Shown: piece by piece, positions 27,813 to 36,358 of the stretch | Position numbering within the stretch: position 1 is the stretch's first letter | Layout of the letters: every line of letters begins with the position of its first letter | NCBI GenBank assembly: GCA_019428905.1 | Contig: JAHYJN010000008.1 | Span: forward strand, 1-64,000 | Direction: 5' to 3' | Origin: Candidatus Brevefilum sp. | GTDB lineage: Bacteria > Chloroflexota > Anaerolineae > Anaerolineales > Anaerolineaceae | Length of the DNA: 64,000 bases | The notes under the pieces: model-generated | Told to the model about the DNA's origin: nothing | What the model saw: the letters and a program-made list of their open reading frames with translations, nothing else | The model's database searches: none | Program-made: the position numbers and the translations under genes

Positions 27813-27950
27813 TATTTCAATATTACCTGATGAGGATGCATGATAATATATCGCCTCTCATCTCCACAAGTTCAAGTTTTACTGTCACTTGTTTACCAAA
27901 TGTTGCAAGATAATCACCATTCATCGTTGGCCTCTCTGCCAACAACGCTG

Positions 27951-28082
27951 TCAATTCAACCCGGCTTGAGTCATTAAAACAACTGTCTCAATGTGGCTCG
28001 AGTTGCTATTATTGATGTCTGCGTTCTTGGGAACATATCAACCGTTCTTCAGCGTTTTCAAGGTTTGTGGAAACATATCAAC
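27951..28082 (-). pseudogene. 3'-end fragment of an rlmD/rumA-like gene (fragment 2)
   Basis: Minus-strand translation gives VDMFPQT, then a duplicated and frame-disturbed stretch with a second VDMFPRT in the shifted frame, and then SHIETVVLMTQAGLN and a stop. The family signature is VDMFPxTxHVETVVLM. It shares 21 of 26 bases with fragment 1 over the HIET-VVLM region. Confidence 0.75.
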
Positions 28083-28095
28083 TGGCTATGAATAT

Positions 28096-28239
28096 TTATA
28101 TAAGCTTTTCAATCAATAAATCACCAGTACCTGCGTTGCTTTTCGTCAACCCCATAAATGGCTGCTGCGCATCTGCACGCTTATAGATTACTTTTGCAGC
28201 TGTATGACCATGGACAGTCTTGCCCTAATCCTGAACTGA
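28096..28239 (-). pseudogene. Fragment of a RhuM-family-like gene
   Basis: Minus strand: GKTVHGHTAAKVIYKRADAQ then QPFMGLTKSNAG, ending in TAA at 28096-28098, with a TAG just before GKT. The HGHTAAE-IYKRAD-x4-FMGLT pattern is typical of the RhuM family as I recall it, often found on mobile elements. The gene's beginning and end are missing. Confidence 0.6.
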
Positions 28240-28301
28240 ACGCCTCTTTGAAATTTCACACGATAACCGACGGATATATGTCATTTACGTTATTATATTT
28301 T

Positions 28302-28976
28302 TTACACAAATTTTTTATTAAAATAATTTATAGAAAATGGCTTTCCATGACCAGGGTAAAGGATATTAATATCCAACTTTTTCAGTTTATTTATGCTTTC
28401 GTTAAAGTCTTCAAGATTATCGATGTAACTGAAACCTGCGAAATTGTAAATTAAGTCACCGCAAAATAAATCACCTTCGTTTGTTAGTACACCAATAGAT
28501 CCTTTTGAGTGCCCCGGAAGATGAATTACCTTTGCAGATAAACCAAACTCAGCGAGATTTTGTCCGTCCTGTAAGTAAATGTAAGGCTTAAACGTGTCAA
28601 AAATACTATTCTTACCGAAAGCAAGAGTGACTAATCTGAAAGTAAAAGAGATTTTATCAGGTTTTAACTTCCGATTCCACGACATATCCCCATTTTCAAC
28701 CATCTTAGAATCCTCAAAGTGCATTGCGATTTTCACATCGTAATTTTCTCTAAGGAACTTACAATTTCCAGCATGATCTGAATCGCCATGAGTTAAAATA
28801 ACAAGTTTTAACTTTTTAGGTACTTCTCCGGGCTTATTGAGTGCTTTTTTCAAGACTTCATCAAGAAACATACGTTTAGCTGAAAATCCGGTATCTATAA
28901 GCACAAAACCATCATCTACTTCGAGCAAATAACAGTTCACCCCACCTACATCGATTATTTCTATACCTTTTGACAT
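28302..28976 (-). CDS. MBL-fold metallo-hydrolase
   Basis: 224 residues. The metallo-beta-lactamase metal motif appears as THGDSDHAGN (HxxxDH) near residue 63, with VIHLPGHSKGSIG near residue 153, CGDLI near residue 170 and a final His in LYPGHGKPF. The first metal-binding His is present. The sequence is rich in Lys, Ile and Asn and its codons are AT-rich, unlike most genes here, which suggests transfer from a low-GC donor. It stands alone between rlmD and the rum/RhuM fragments. The substrate is unknown. Confidence 0.9.
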   Translation of the reverse strand: MSKGIEIIDVGGVNCYLLEVDDGFVLIDTGFSAKRMFLDEVLKKALNKPGEVPKKLKLVILTHGDSDHAGNCKFLRENYDVKIAMHFEDSKMVENGDMSWNRKLKPDKISFTFRLVTLAFGKNSIFDTFKPYIYLQDGQNLAEFGLSAKVIHLPGHSKGSIGVLTNEGDLFCGDLIYNFAGFSYIDNLEDFNESINKLKKLDINILYPGHGKPFSINYFNKKFV

Positions 28977-29149
28977 GGCTTTTTCTCCTTCTATTTACAT
29001 TTAATCCCTCTAGTTCATTATATCACGAATTACCACAAAATAATAACAAACATTTGGTGTCAACTTCGACCGTAGTACAACCTACGGTCAACTTATATGA
29101 ACTATCACCCCCTAGCGCATCCCCTGATCAAGGATGATTCCAGACCTTA

Positions 29150-29241
29150 ATTTATTTACAACAGTTCTCTAGTCTCAACCTATCCTAAAAACAGTAGTTC
29201 CCTTGTCTCGCAGGATAAAAAGCAGTTCTGTAGTCTCAACC
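29150..29241. repeat. Degenerate 30-bp tandem repeat, three units
   Basis: On the minus strand three units of about 30 bases begin with ggttgagactacagaactg, gcgagacaagggaactactg and ggttgagactagagaactg. They lie between the MBL gene and the rlmD terminator. Confidence 0.55.
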
Positions 29242-29277
29242 CTAACTTATATTTGATGTCCAAACTATACTCGGAGG

Positions 29278-29332
29278 ATAAAAAATAAGGTTTCCAGCAA
29301 TCGGTGATTGTTACCGAAAGTCTGAAAACCTT
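29278..29332 (-). terminator. Terminator of the rlmD-type gene
   Basis: Minus strand: aaggttttcag (29332-29322) pairs with ctggaaacctt (29297-29287), followed by ATTTTTTAT. It lies 25 bases after the rlmD stop. Confidence 0.8.
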
Positions 29333-29356
29333 TGTTTTAAGCCATTCTTGGTCTAT

Positions 29357-30595
29357 TTATTTGTCTTTGCGTGACATCAACACAACCGTCTCCACGTGCC
29401 CGGTATGAGGAAATAGGTCGAAGGGGGTGACCGATTGCAGGTGGTAGCCATTTCCCAGGATGCGTTTGACGTCCCGGGCTAGGGTGGCTGGGTCGCAGGA
29501 GATATAGGCGATTTGCGCAGGTTGCAGCTTTGCCAGCGCGTCATGCACGGCAGGTGCTAAACCCGACCGCGGCGGGTCCATCACCAGCAGATCAATCGGC
29601 GTGTCCAGTGTGGGCAGCACCTCTTCAGCCTGGGCTTCATACAGGTCCACATTGTCAAATTCGTCCAGGTTGACGGCGAAATCATGGCAGGCTGAGCCCG
29701 AACTTTCAACCGCGGTCAGGTGATTGACTTTGGGCGCAAGGAACGCGCTGAATAAACCCACGCCCGCATACAGCTCAAGGGTGTGTGTCGTCGGTGAGAG
29801 GTTGAGGTTTTCGAGCAGAAAAGCGATCATCTTCTCCGCCATGGCTGTGTTGACCTGGAAGAACGAACGGGCAGAGACCTGGAAGTGGCGGCCGTGCAGG
29901 GTGTAGACCAGGTGATCTTCGCCAGCCAGGACGGTCAAGCGCGCATCAGGTGGGGTGTAGACGGCTGAGACCGGGATATCCTCGCTGAAATCCGGCGCTT
30001 TTGGGTCATCGCCTTCCATGATCAGCATCAGGTTATCGTAGCTGTCTTGGCGGATACCCAGGCGGTACACGCCAGACTCGGGTCCCAGGTCGAGCTGCGG
30101 CCAGAGTGCGTTGATCTCGGGCTGAGGCAGGTGGCATTCCTCGATGATCAGCAGGTGTTCACCGTCGGTATGGATATAGCCCAACTCACCCGCCTGGCCG
30201 AGGTGGAATTGGACATGGTTGCGGTAATGCCAGGGAGTGGGTGATGGCACAATCGGTTGGAGGGGAGGGTTCTCGATGTTGGCGATGCGTTGGAATTGGT
30301 CCCTGAGCAGGTCCACTTTCAGGGCGAGCTGCTTCGCATAGTCGAGGTGCTGGTACTGGCAGCCGCCGCATTCCGTAAAATGGATGCAGCGTGGGATGAT
30401 GCGCTCTGACGCGCTTTCGATCACCTCGACTGGAAGACCGCGCGCATAGCGTTTCTTTTCATCGACCACATTCACCCGCACGGTTTCGCCGGGCAGCACA
30501 AAGGGTACGAAGATGGCACGTCCGTCCGGCAGCCTGCCCAGGCAGTCACCGCCGGCGACCATTTTTTCCATTTTGATTGTAAATGTTTCAGCCAT
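29357..30595 (-). CDS. 23S rRNA (uracil-C5)-methyltransferase, RumA/RlmD type
   Basis: 412 residues. N-terminal TRAM domain (MAETFTIKMEKMVAGGDCLG onward, 1-60), the iron-sulfur cysteines CIHFTECGGCQYQ near residue 70, a SAM-binding domain with LELYAGVGLFS near residue 275, MDPPRSGL near residue 350 and the catalytic YISCDPATLARD near residue 375. It makes m5U in rRNA or tRNA; RlmD, RlmCD and TrmFO-independent members cannot be told apart here. AAGGAT lies six bases before ATG 30595. Its 3' end borders a mobile-element graveyard. Confidence 0.93.
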   Translation of the reverse strand: MAETFTIKMEKMVAGGDCLGRLPDGRAIFVPFVLPGETVRVNVVDEKKRYARGLPVEVIESASERIIPRCIHFTECGGCQYQHLDYAKQLALKVDLLRDQFQRIANIENPPLQPIVPSPTPWHYRNHVQFHLGQAGELGYIHTDGEHLLIIEECHLPQPEINALWPQLDLGPESGVYRLGIRQDSYDNLMLIMEGDDPKAPDFSEDIPVSAVYTPPDARLTVLAGEDHLVYTLHGRHFQVSARSFFQVNTAMAEKMIAFLLENLNLSPTTHTLELYAGVGLFSAFLAPKVNHLTAVESSGSACHDFAVNLDEFDNVDLYEAQAEEVLPTLDTPIDLLVMDPPRSGLAPAVHDALAKLQPAQIAYISCDPATLARDVKRILGNGYHLQSVTPFDLFPHTGHVETVVLMSRKDK

Positions 30596-30684
30596 GATAG
30601 ATCCTTGCTGATAGTTATGAAAAAAATAAGCCCAATCCGCTGTGGTTCGTTGCCCAGACATAAGGCTGAAGCCATCACCTAGGC

Positions 30685-30795
30685 TTACATTTTTTTAATA
30701 AATGCATCAAACTCTGCTGAGCGATGCGGGATCATGGGGTTGGTCTGGGCTTGCAGTACTTTAGGGTCATCATCCACAGGACCGGGGATAAACAT
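30685..30795 (-). pseudogene. N-terminal fragment of a class V aminotransferase gene
   Basis: ATG 30795 opens 36 codons, beginning MFIPGPVDDDPKVLQAQTNP and continuing MIPHRSAEFDAFIKKM before TAA. The PGPV-x3-P-VL-x7-P-HRS-EF pattern is the start of serine-pyruvate/alanine-glyoxylate aminotransferases; about 320 residues are missing. The rest of the 380-base gap between rlmD and the membrane protein gene holds nothing recognisable. Confidence 0.7.
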
Positions 30796-30976
30796 ATGGG
30801 ACGTAGCGAGACTCCTTATATCTAGGTGAGGTTTAGCTGGCTTTATTCAGCGTACCATTAATAATATCATGGTGAGCAGTAGCTGAAAAAGATGATTTCC
30901 GATTTTGTGGTGAATTCCCAAGCACCAAAATCAAAGGCAATAGGGAACCAAACATTATGTGTGGTTAAATTTGACA

Positions 30977-31864
30977 TCAACTTTCACTTGGGGCTTCAGG
31001 TTGGATACTGCGCAACAAGGTGATCAGCAAAGCCCCCGAGAGAATACTGGTTAGGATAAATATCCCGACAAACACGACCTGCTCACCGATGCTGACGGCT
31101 ACGCCATCCAAATGCTGCATCACAGCTTGGGCCAGGGCGACCGGTCCGATCATCGCGTTGAGGGTCAAAATCAGGGCAGCCAGAAAATACCCTGTCGGCT
31201 GACGGCGGAACAGGTGGATGGCAGCCAGAAAGGCCGTGGGTGCGATCAAGCCCAGGTCGAGAAAATAGGTCACCTCGGTGACAAAGCTGTCGATCCCCTC
31301 CGGGACCTCACCCTGGAGAATGGCCCCGATAATGATGATCAACCACACAAAGACAGAACAGCCGGCGATGATCAAGAAGATGGCGGTCAATCGCCTGGGG
31401 AATTGTGGTAATATGTGCTCAGCAAGCGCGGGAATATCAATCGAAAGGCAAGCTGTGATCAAGGCAAACAGGCTCACCGGGAAGTAAACCAGGTACAGCA
31501 GAAATAACCGGTTATAGGCCACACCAAAGGCCAGGGAGGTTGCATTGTACACAAAGAAGGACAGCACACCAGCCAAAAGCAGTTGGCCGCTTAACTTGCC
31601 ACGGCGCGCCCAAGTTAACGCAAAGATCAGTAGGGGCAGCGCAAAAAAAAGGATCACGGCATCCGTCCCACGCAGCAAGGGGGCTTTAAACAGGGTGTCG
31701 TAACGATACAAGCCCCGTCCGTATATTTCCACGCGTTGACCATAAAGGGTGTTGAACACAAAAGGTTCGCCTGCCGTCTGCCAGAAAAGCCCAGTTGCCG
31801 ACGAAATCAGGGCTAGGATTGCTGTCACCCATCCCAAGATGATCGATGTGTGTGAGGATTTCAT
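30977..31864 (-). CDS. Polytopic membrane protein of unknown function
   Basis: 295 residues with about eight hydrophobic segments separated by short loops. AGGAG is six bases before ATG 31864. An extracytoplasmic loop (residues about 28-60) follows the first helix. No motif points to a transporter or enzyme family. It precedes the rlmD-aminotransferase fragment region and follows the acyltransferase gene on the same strand. Confidence 0.75.
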   Translation of the reverse strand: MKSSHTSIILGWVTAILALISSATGLFWQTAGEPFVFNTLYGQRVEIYGRGLYRYDTLFKAPLLRGTDAVILFFALPLLIFALTWARRGKLSGQLLLAGVLSFFVYNATSLAFGVAYNRLFLLYLVYFPVSLFALITACLSIDIPALAEHILPQFPRRLTAIFLIIAGCSVFVWLIIIIGAILQGEVPEGIDSFVTEVTYFLDLGLIAPTAFLAAIHLFRRQPTGYFLAALILTLNAMIGPVALAQAVMQHLDGVAVSIGEQVVFVGIFILTSILSGALLITLLRSIQPEAPSES

Positions 31865-31940
31865 ACGTTCTCCTGTCATTGATGGTATTGACGGCACAAC
31901 TTATTCGTTGAAAGGGTTCATCTGTTGCATCGTTTATTCT

Positions 31941-32891
31941 TTATCGCGAGGATGTAGCCGTGTGGTTTTGAACAAACACGTCTAAGTGGTGCGCCAGTTG
32001 GTTATTAACCCGGGCCAATACTGCGGGCATCAGCCGTCGCTGGGCACCGGATCTTTCTAGCTCTTCCAGGGTGAAGGGTCTGCCAAAGCTGATACAAGGT
32101 TTGGCATCAATAGATTTTGGAAAGAGCAGCTGCTGGATAACCTGCATGAATTCCGCTAAGCGGCGTTGATCCATCCCGGTTTTGCGCAAGCGGGTCAATG
32201 GGTGCTGGTCGAACCGTTTGAGCAAGACATTGCTGGCGATGGTTGGTATGATCTGTACCTGGGGGACTTTTCGCATAAAGACTTCGATGCTGGCGGACCA
32301 GCGCTCGAATACGGCGTCATTGACGGGATGCAGAGCCGGGTCGGGTTCGATCAGGCCGGAGCCAAATTGCAGCAGCACACCGCCGGCTTCGAAGTGTGAA
32401 ATGGCCTGGCGTAGGGCGGTCATGCTCTCGGAGCGCTCCTGGCTGGCATAGATCATTTCCGGGTGGATGTGCGGTAAGACCTGGTACAAACGCGTTTTGC
32501 CTACAATAACCTTCAGGTCTGTGCGGGGGACCAGGCTGCCGATGGCCATTGAGTCGTAGGCACCGGGGTGGTTTGCCAGGATGATGGCGGGTCCCGTAAG
32601 CGGGATGTTTTCCACACCTTCAGCTTTGGCTTGGACGCCGAGAGCGTCCAGCATCGTCTGGCAGCCGGCAGGCGGTCCTCCGACCGCAACGGCAGCATCG
32701 ACATCCGCCATGATCCGGGCAAAGCGGCGTGTTGGTGCGTGAAAAGCCCATCCGAACGCGCGACGGAGTGCCCCACGCCGGTTAAGACCCAATGCAAAAA
32801 AAATCTCATCCGTGATCGCAGATTGGATTTGATGCACCAGGGCTGCGTTTGCCATGAATAAATTATAAAAGAGCTTTGAGTTATCTGCCAT
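31941..32891 (-). CDS. PlsC-like acyltransferase
   Basis: 316 residues. The acyltransferase motif I NHPGAYD (HX4D), near residue 110, and LLQFGSGLIEPDPALHP (motif III-like region) fit the glycerolipid acyltransferase superfamily. It probably acylates a lysophospholipid or related acceptor at the membrane. No strong ribosome binding site is seen; an internal ATG at residue 13 is an alternative start. Confidence 0.85.
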   Translation of the reverse strand: MADNSKLFYNLFMANAALVHQIQSAITDEIFFALGLNRRGALRRAFGWAFHAPTRRFARIMADVDAAVAVGGPPAGCQTMLDALGVQAKAEGVENIPLTGPAIILANHPGAYDSMAIGSLVPRTDLKVIVGKTRLYQVLPHIHPEMIYASQERSESMTALRQAISHFEAGGVLLQFGSGLIEPDPALHPVNDAVFERWSASIEVFMRKVPQVQIIPTIASNVLLKRFDQHPLTRLRKTGMDQRRLAEFMQVIQQLLFPKSIDAKPCISFGRPFTLEELERSGAQRRLMPAVLARVNNQLAHHLDVFVQNHTATSSR

Positions 32892-33110
32892 GGATTAAGC
32901 AAGGGTTATTGTCGTAAATATTAATGAGAAAATTTTATTGGTGGTAACCTCCTGGCTGAAGAATTGGACTTTACTGGCATTTATTAATCATGGGTGTCTT
33001 CCCCTAATTAGCGATGAAGGATTTTGATCCTAACTGGGTTAGGACGATTGCAACATCATACATTTTCGCAGAATCAACGACCTTCTCTATAAGCACCCCT
33101 TCCCAGCCTT

Positions 33111-33145
33111 CGGCCACCCTTCCCCTCGCCGAAGGGAAGGGCCGG
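33111..33145. repeat. Inverted repeat in a 530-bp gap
   Basis: cggccacccttccc (33111-33124) and gggaagggccgg (33134-33145) form a stem. The surrounding gap (32892-33422) holds no supported gene; a plus-strand ORF at 33014-33214 is read through this repeat. A related hairpin with tcccttcc arms is at 56815-56836. Confidence 0.55.
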
Positions 33146-33422
33146 GGATGGGGTCTGGTAGCTCATGAACAACGATATTACAGACATTTCTCCCTCATTA
33201 CGATTGCCCTGTGACTGATGAACAATCCTTATCTTTATTAGGCTTTTGAGGTATGATTAACCCATCATTTACAGATGGCTCATTCATCGCTGGATGTTAT
33301 TTATTAGGGGGGTTCCACAAGCCATCATAGGCAGCTGTCATCATCTATTTTCTTGACAGAGAAATAATTCATCAATTAAACCTGAATCGGATCGCTTCAT
33401 CCTGATTGAAACGAGGAAAATA

Positions 33423-33959
33423 ATGGCAGCTAAGAAAACCCTAAGATTTAAAGTTGGCGATTGGATCGTTCATGATAATTACGGTGTGGGGGAAGTTGTA
33501 GATATTGTGGATAAGGATTTGGATGGAGAACGTGACACATATTTCAAAGTTTCTGCAGTAGATATCGAATACTGGCTTCCGAGCGATAAGGCTGATGCCG
33601 ATCATATCAAGCGGATTAGGTCTGAAGCGGAATTTGACCATGCGCTAGAAATCCTCTCTGAGCCGCCAGATTTGATGGCGGAGCCTTCGCATCGAAATAG
33701 ACGGGTGATCACTGAACGTTGGCTGGATGGCTCCCTGGCAGCCAGGGCTGCATTGATTCGAGACCTCAATGGGCGCAACCATGTCAAAGAGCTTAGCTAT
33801 GATGAGAAAAGGACATTTGAGAAAGCTGAGAACTTCTTTATCAATGAATGGATCATCTGCAACCCGTCCCTGACAAAATCCAAAGCCGAACAACGGTTGC
33901 GGGAAGCTTTGCAATTGAGCATCAAGAAAGAAGAACTTGAGCCAAAGCAAGTCGCCTGA
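33423..33959 (+). CDS. CarD-like RNA polymerase-binding regulator
   Basis: 178 residues. The N-terminal RNAP-interacting domain (KVGDWIVHDNYGVGEVVDIV, residues 10-29, then about 60) is the CarD/TRCF-RID fold, and a helical C-terminal part follows (residues 95-170). CarD proteins stabilise open promoter complexes at rRNA and other promoters. GAGG precedes the ATG. It stands alone. Confidence 0.85.
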   Translation: MAAKKTLRFKVGDWIVHDNYGVGEVVDIVDKDLDGERDTYFKVSAVDIEYWLPSDKADADHIKRIRSEAEFDHALEILSEPPDLMAEPSHRNRRVITERWLDGSLAARAALIRDLNGRNHVKELSYDEKRTFEKAENFFINEWIICNPSLTKSKAEQRLREALQLSIKKEELEPKQVA

Positions 33960-34011
33960 GAGACTTAGGGGGTGATGGGCGGGGATTTTCAGAAAACGCT
34001 AAATTAAGCCT

Positions 34012-34031
34012 GTTGTTATTGGGATAACAAC
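34012..34031 (+). repeat. Short hairpin after the CarD-like gene
   Basis: gttgttat pairs with ataacaac around tggg; no T-run follows. The gap 33960-34230 holds nothing else I recognise. Confidence 0.4.
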
Positions 34032-34230
34032 AAGCACACCTACGGCGATGATTTCGCCAGTGATGGCAGATCAAAGAATCTGGATCAATGACGTGTCTTT
34101 GATCATGAAAATTTTCAATAACGTCATTTTTCCATCCAATAAAACCGCCCCCCTTTTTTTATTAACTAAATTAGTGATGTTTGATCTGCTTGGAACAATC
34201 TGAAAAAAGCCTGATAAAAATCAGTCGCTT

Positions 34231-35268
34231 ATGATATCCTTTTGGAGTAGCCAATTTATTTTCAGCGGAGAGATGAAAGGCAAAGTGACCTTGAAAATCA
34301 CGAAAAAGGATAAGTTTGGCCAGGTATTAGCTCGGCCAGAATTTCAAGGGATTGAAAATTTTGTCATTCCTGTGCCTGCCGGTCTGCTGGGTGTGCTGAT
34401 GAAAGAATTGAAGTTGGGGGCGATCAATGCGGCGTTCAAAACCTGGAATGTCGATGATGTTGCCGTTGGACTTAACCGTCTCGCCGCACTTGTTGCGAAG
34501 GGCGTCAAGGTTCACCACGATATTTGGAGCCCTGCTGAAAAAGCGGTTGACCCGCGTAAGCGTGATACCGCCCTGTTTTACTTCCCGGTAGAGAAGAAAG
34601 GTCCATTTGCCCTGGTCTGTGCTGGGGGAGCTTATCTCACCCCAGCTTCCTTTGTGGACGCCTTTCCTGCGGCCGCTGAGCTGAACCGTTTGGGTTATAC
34701 TGCATTTGTGCTCCATTACCGTACGGGTCGTCATAACCGATGGCCGGCCGCGCAGGAAGACCTGCGGCAAGCCTTGCACACCATCTTGACGCGGGCGGAT
34801 GTGTTCAACATTGATCCAACAGCTTATGCCCTGGTAGGGTTTTCAGCAGGCGGGCATCTCATCAGCAGCTTGGGCAAGAATCAACTTGGCTATCGCCACT
34901 GGGGGTTGCCTAAACCCGGGGTATTAATCCTCGGTTATCCCGTTACGATCTGGGAAAACATGACCTGGATTCACAAAACCTGTTTGAAGATGATCGTGGG
35001 GAAAAAGCCGACCCAAGCGCAGATGGAGGAGGTCAGCATCCTGCCCTATGCCGATGGTGATTTTCCGCCCACCTTTATCATGCACTGTTGGGATGATCAG
35101 ATGGTCTACTTCCGAAATGCACAGGCGCTGGCTGATCAGCTGAAAACGCATGGCGTACCGTATGTCCTGCGAGACGTCCCACATGGAGGGCATGGGATTG
35201 GTTTGGGCACAGGCACCCAGGCTGAGGGCTGGCTGGAGGAAGCGGTGGGTTTTTGGCAGGCGCGTTGA
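34231..35268 (+). CDS. Alpha/beta hydrolase (esterase/BD-FAE type)
   Basis: 345 residues at most. GFSAGGH near residue 207 is the nucleophile elbow (Ser), a DDQMVY segment near residue 290 supplies the acid, and PHGGHGIG supplies the His. AGGAYL (HGGG-like oxyanion hole) near residue 133 fits the carboxylesterase/acyl-peptidase group. The start is uncertain: ATG 34231 overlaps a TATGAT-like -10 box and has no ribosome binding site, while ATG 34273 has GGAG only two bases before it and may be the true start. Confidence 0.88.
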   Translation: MISFWSSQFIFSGEMKGKVTLKITKKDKFGQVLARPEFQGIENFVIPVPAGLLGVLMKELKLGAINAAFKTWNVDDVAVGLNRLAALVAKGVKVHHDIWSPAEKAVDPRKRDTALFYFPVEKKGPFALVCAGGAYLTPASFVDAFPAAAELNRLGYTAFVLHYRTGRHNRWPAAQEDLRQALHTILTRADVFNIDPTAYALVGFSAGGHLISSLGKNQLGYRHWGLPKPGVLILGYPVTIWENMTWIHKTCLKMIVGKKPTQAQMEEVSILPYADGDFPPTFIMHCWDDQMVYFRNAQALADQLKTHGVPYVLRDVPHGGHGIGLGTGTQAEGWLEEAVGFWQAR

Positions 35269-35320
35269 TCATCCCCGAATGTGAGTTGAAAAAGAAGGTT
35301 TGAGATAAGCTGTGGATTTT

Positions 35321-35380
35321 GCCTAATTATGCCTAATTATGCCTAATTATGTCTAATTATGCCTAATTAGGCTTAATTAG
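35321..35380. repeat. 10-bp tandem repeat, six units
   Basis: Units gcctaattat (x3), gtctaattat, gcctaattag and gcttaattag follow without gaps and reach the stop codon of the dCMP deaminase gene. The spacing is close to one helical turn. Confidence 0.85.
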
Positions 35381-35817
35381 GGGCTCCCATTTGGCACATA
35401 ATCCAGCTGACACACCTCAACATCTGCCAGGCGCAGGAATTCCCGAGCATTTTCATCGATGCGGTAGGCAACATGGTAGATCAAACGCGAGATACCGGCG
35501 TTGATCAGCGCCTTGGTGCAGTTGATGCAGGGGAAATGGGTGACATAACACCAGCAGCCGTTGGTCGAAACACCGTGCAGCGCCGCCTGGATGATGGCAT
35601 TGGTCTCAGCGTGGATGGTGCGAATGCAGTGCCCGTCAACCAGCAAATGGCCCACTTCGTCGCAATGCGGCTGCCCAGCGGGTGAGCCGTTGAACCCGGT
35701 GGTCAGGATACGCTTGTCCCGCACCAGTACACTGCCCACAAAGGCGCGGTCGCAAGTGCTGCGCTCGGAAACAGAATAGGCAATTTTCATAAAGTAAGAA
35801 TCCCAATCTGGTCGCAT
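35377..35817 (-). CDS. dCMP deaminase family protein
   Basis: 146 residues. The zinc ligands and catalytic Glu are in HAETNAI (near residue 70) and PCINC (near residue 95), and the N-terminal FMKIAYSVSERSTCDRAFVG is typical of ComEB/dCMP deaminases. It makes dUMP from dCMP for thymidylate synthesis. With dcd at 12.5 kb the strain has two deamination routes. GAGGTAG precedes the start. Confidence 0.93.
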   Translation of the reverse strand: MRPDWDSYFMKIAYSVSERSTCDRAFVGSVLVRDKRILTTGFNGSPAGQPHCDEVGHLLVDGHCIRTIHAETNAIIQAALHGVSTNGCWCYVTHFPCINCTKALINAGISRLIYHVAYRIDENAREFLRLADVEVCQLDYVPNGSP

Positions 35818-35909
35818 AGTGTCTACCTCCTGGGCACAATGATAGCATAGTTTAGCAGGTTTTAGCGAGTGAAGTGGCCGGTGTTTTGGAATATTTACCC
35901 AATTGCCAC

Positions 35910-35938
35910 TTGATTTTTACCATCCCTCGCTGTATAAT
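35910..35938 (+). promoter_or_regulatory. Promoter of tRNA-Val
   Basis: TTGATT (35910-35915) and TATAAT (35933-35938) with a 17-base spacer, 12 bases before the tRNA. Confidence 0.8.
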
Positions 35939-35950
35939 GCTTAGACCTTT

Positions 35951-36024
35951 GGGTGGTTAGCTCAGTTGGTTAGAGCGTCGCGTTGACATCGCGGAGGTCG
36001 TAGGTTCGAGCCCTATACCACCCA
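35951..36024 (+). tRNA. tRNA-Val (GAC)
   Basis: A full cloverleaf: acceptor gggtggt/accaccc, D-arm gctc..gagc, anticodon loop ttgacat with anticodon GAC, and T-arm gtagg-ttcgagc-cctat. CCA is not encoded. Confidence 0.95.
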
Positions 36025-36044
36025 CTGAATATTCAAATGCATTG

Positions 36045-36283
36045 ACCGGGACGAGTAACTGGGAATCTGCCAATAGAGAGAGAAGACCAGCGGCTGGAAG
36101 TCTTCTCAGGCCAGAACCAGTGAAAACCCCCCGCGAGCATGAGCCTGAAATGCCCATTGGCAGACTAAGGTGAACGGTTGGCCCCGTTATCAGCCCCAAG
36201 AGATGTCCCCAAGCCTGGCTTGACGGATAATCTGGGTGGAACCGCGTGAGATCACTCTCGCCCCAGTGGGCGAGGGTTTTTGT
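36045..36283 (+). promoter_or_regulatory. T-box riboswitch of thrS
   Basis: The T-box core gggtggaaccgcg lies at 36234-36246, followed by a terminator (ctcgccc 36257-36263, gggcgag 36268-36274, T-run). The stem I region begins near gacgagtaact (36049), and the candidate specifier codon ACC (Thr) is at 36116-36118 within agaaccag. Uncharged tRNA-Thr would favour the antiterminator and switch on thrS. Confidence 0.9.
36257..36283 (+). terminator. T-box leader terminator
   Basis: A seven-base-pair GC-rich stem followed by GGTTTTTGTTT, competing with the antiterminator formed by the T-box. Confidence 0.85.
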
Positions 36284-36358
36284 TTAATTGTGATGTGAAT
36301 GACCTTACCCCGGTAAGACCAACCTGGGTAGGGTGAGATGATCCGAAGGAGGATTGAG

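Noticed and set aside
33014-33214. 66-codon plus-strand frame
   Set aside because: It is read through the inverted repeat at 33111-33145 and has no ribosome binding site or family match.
35321-35380. Array of DtxR operators (TTAGG-like half sites)
   Set aside because: The units lack the palindromic GGTTAG-CTAACC core and lie downstream, not upstream, of the neighbouring gene.
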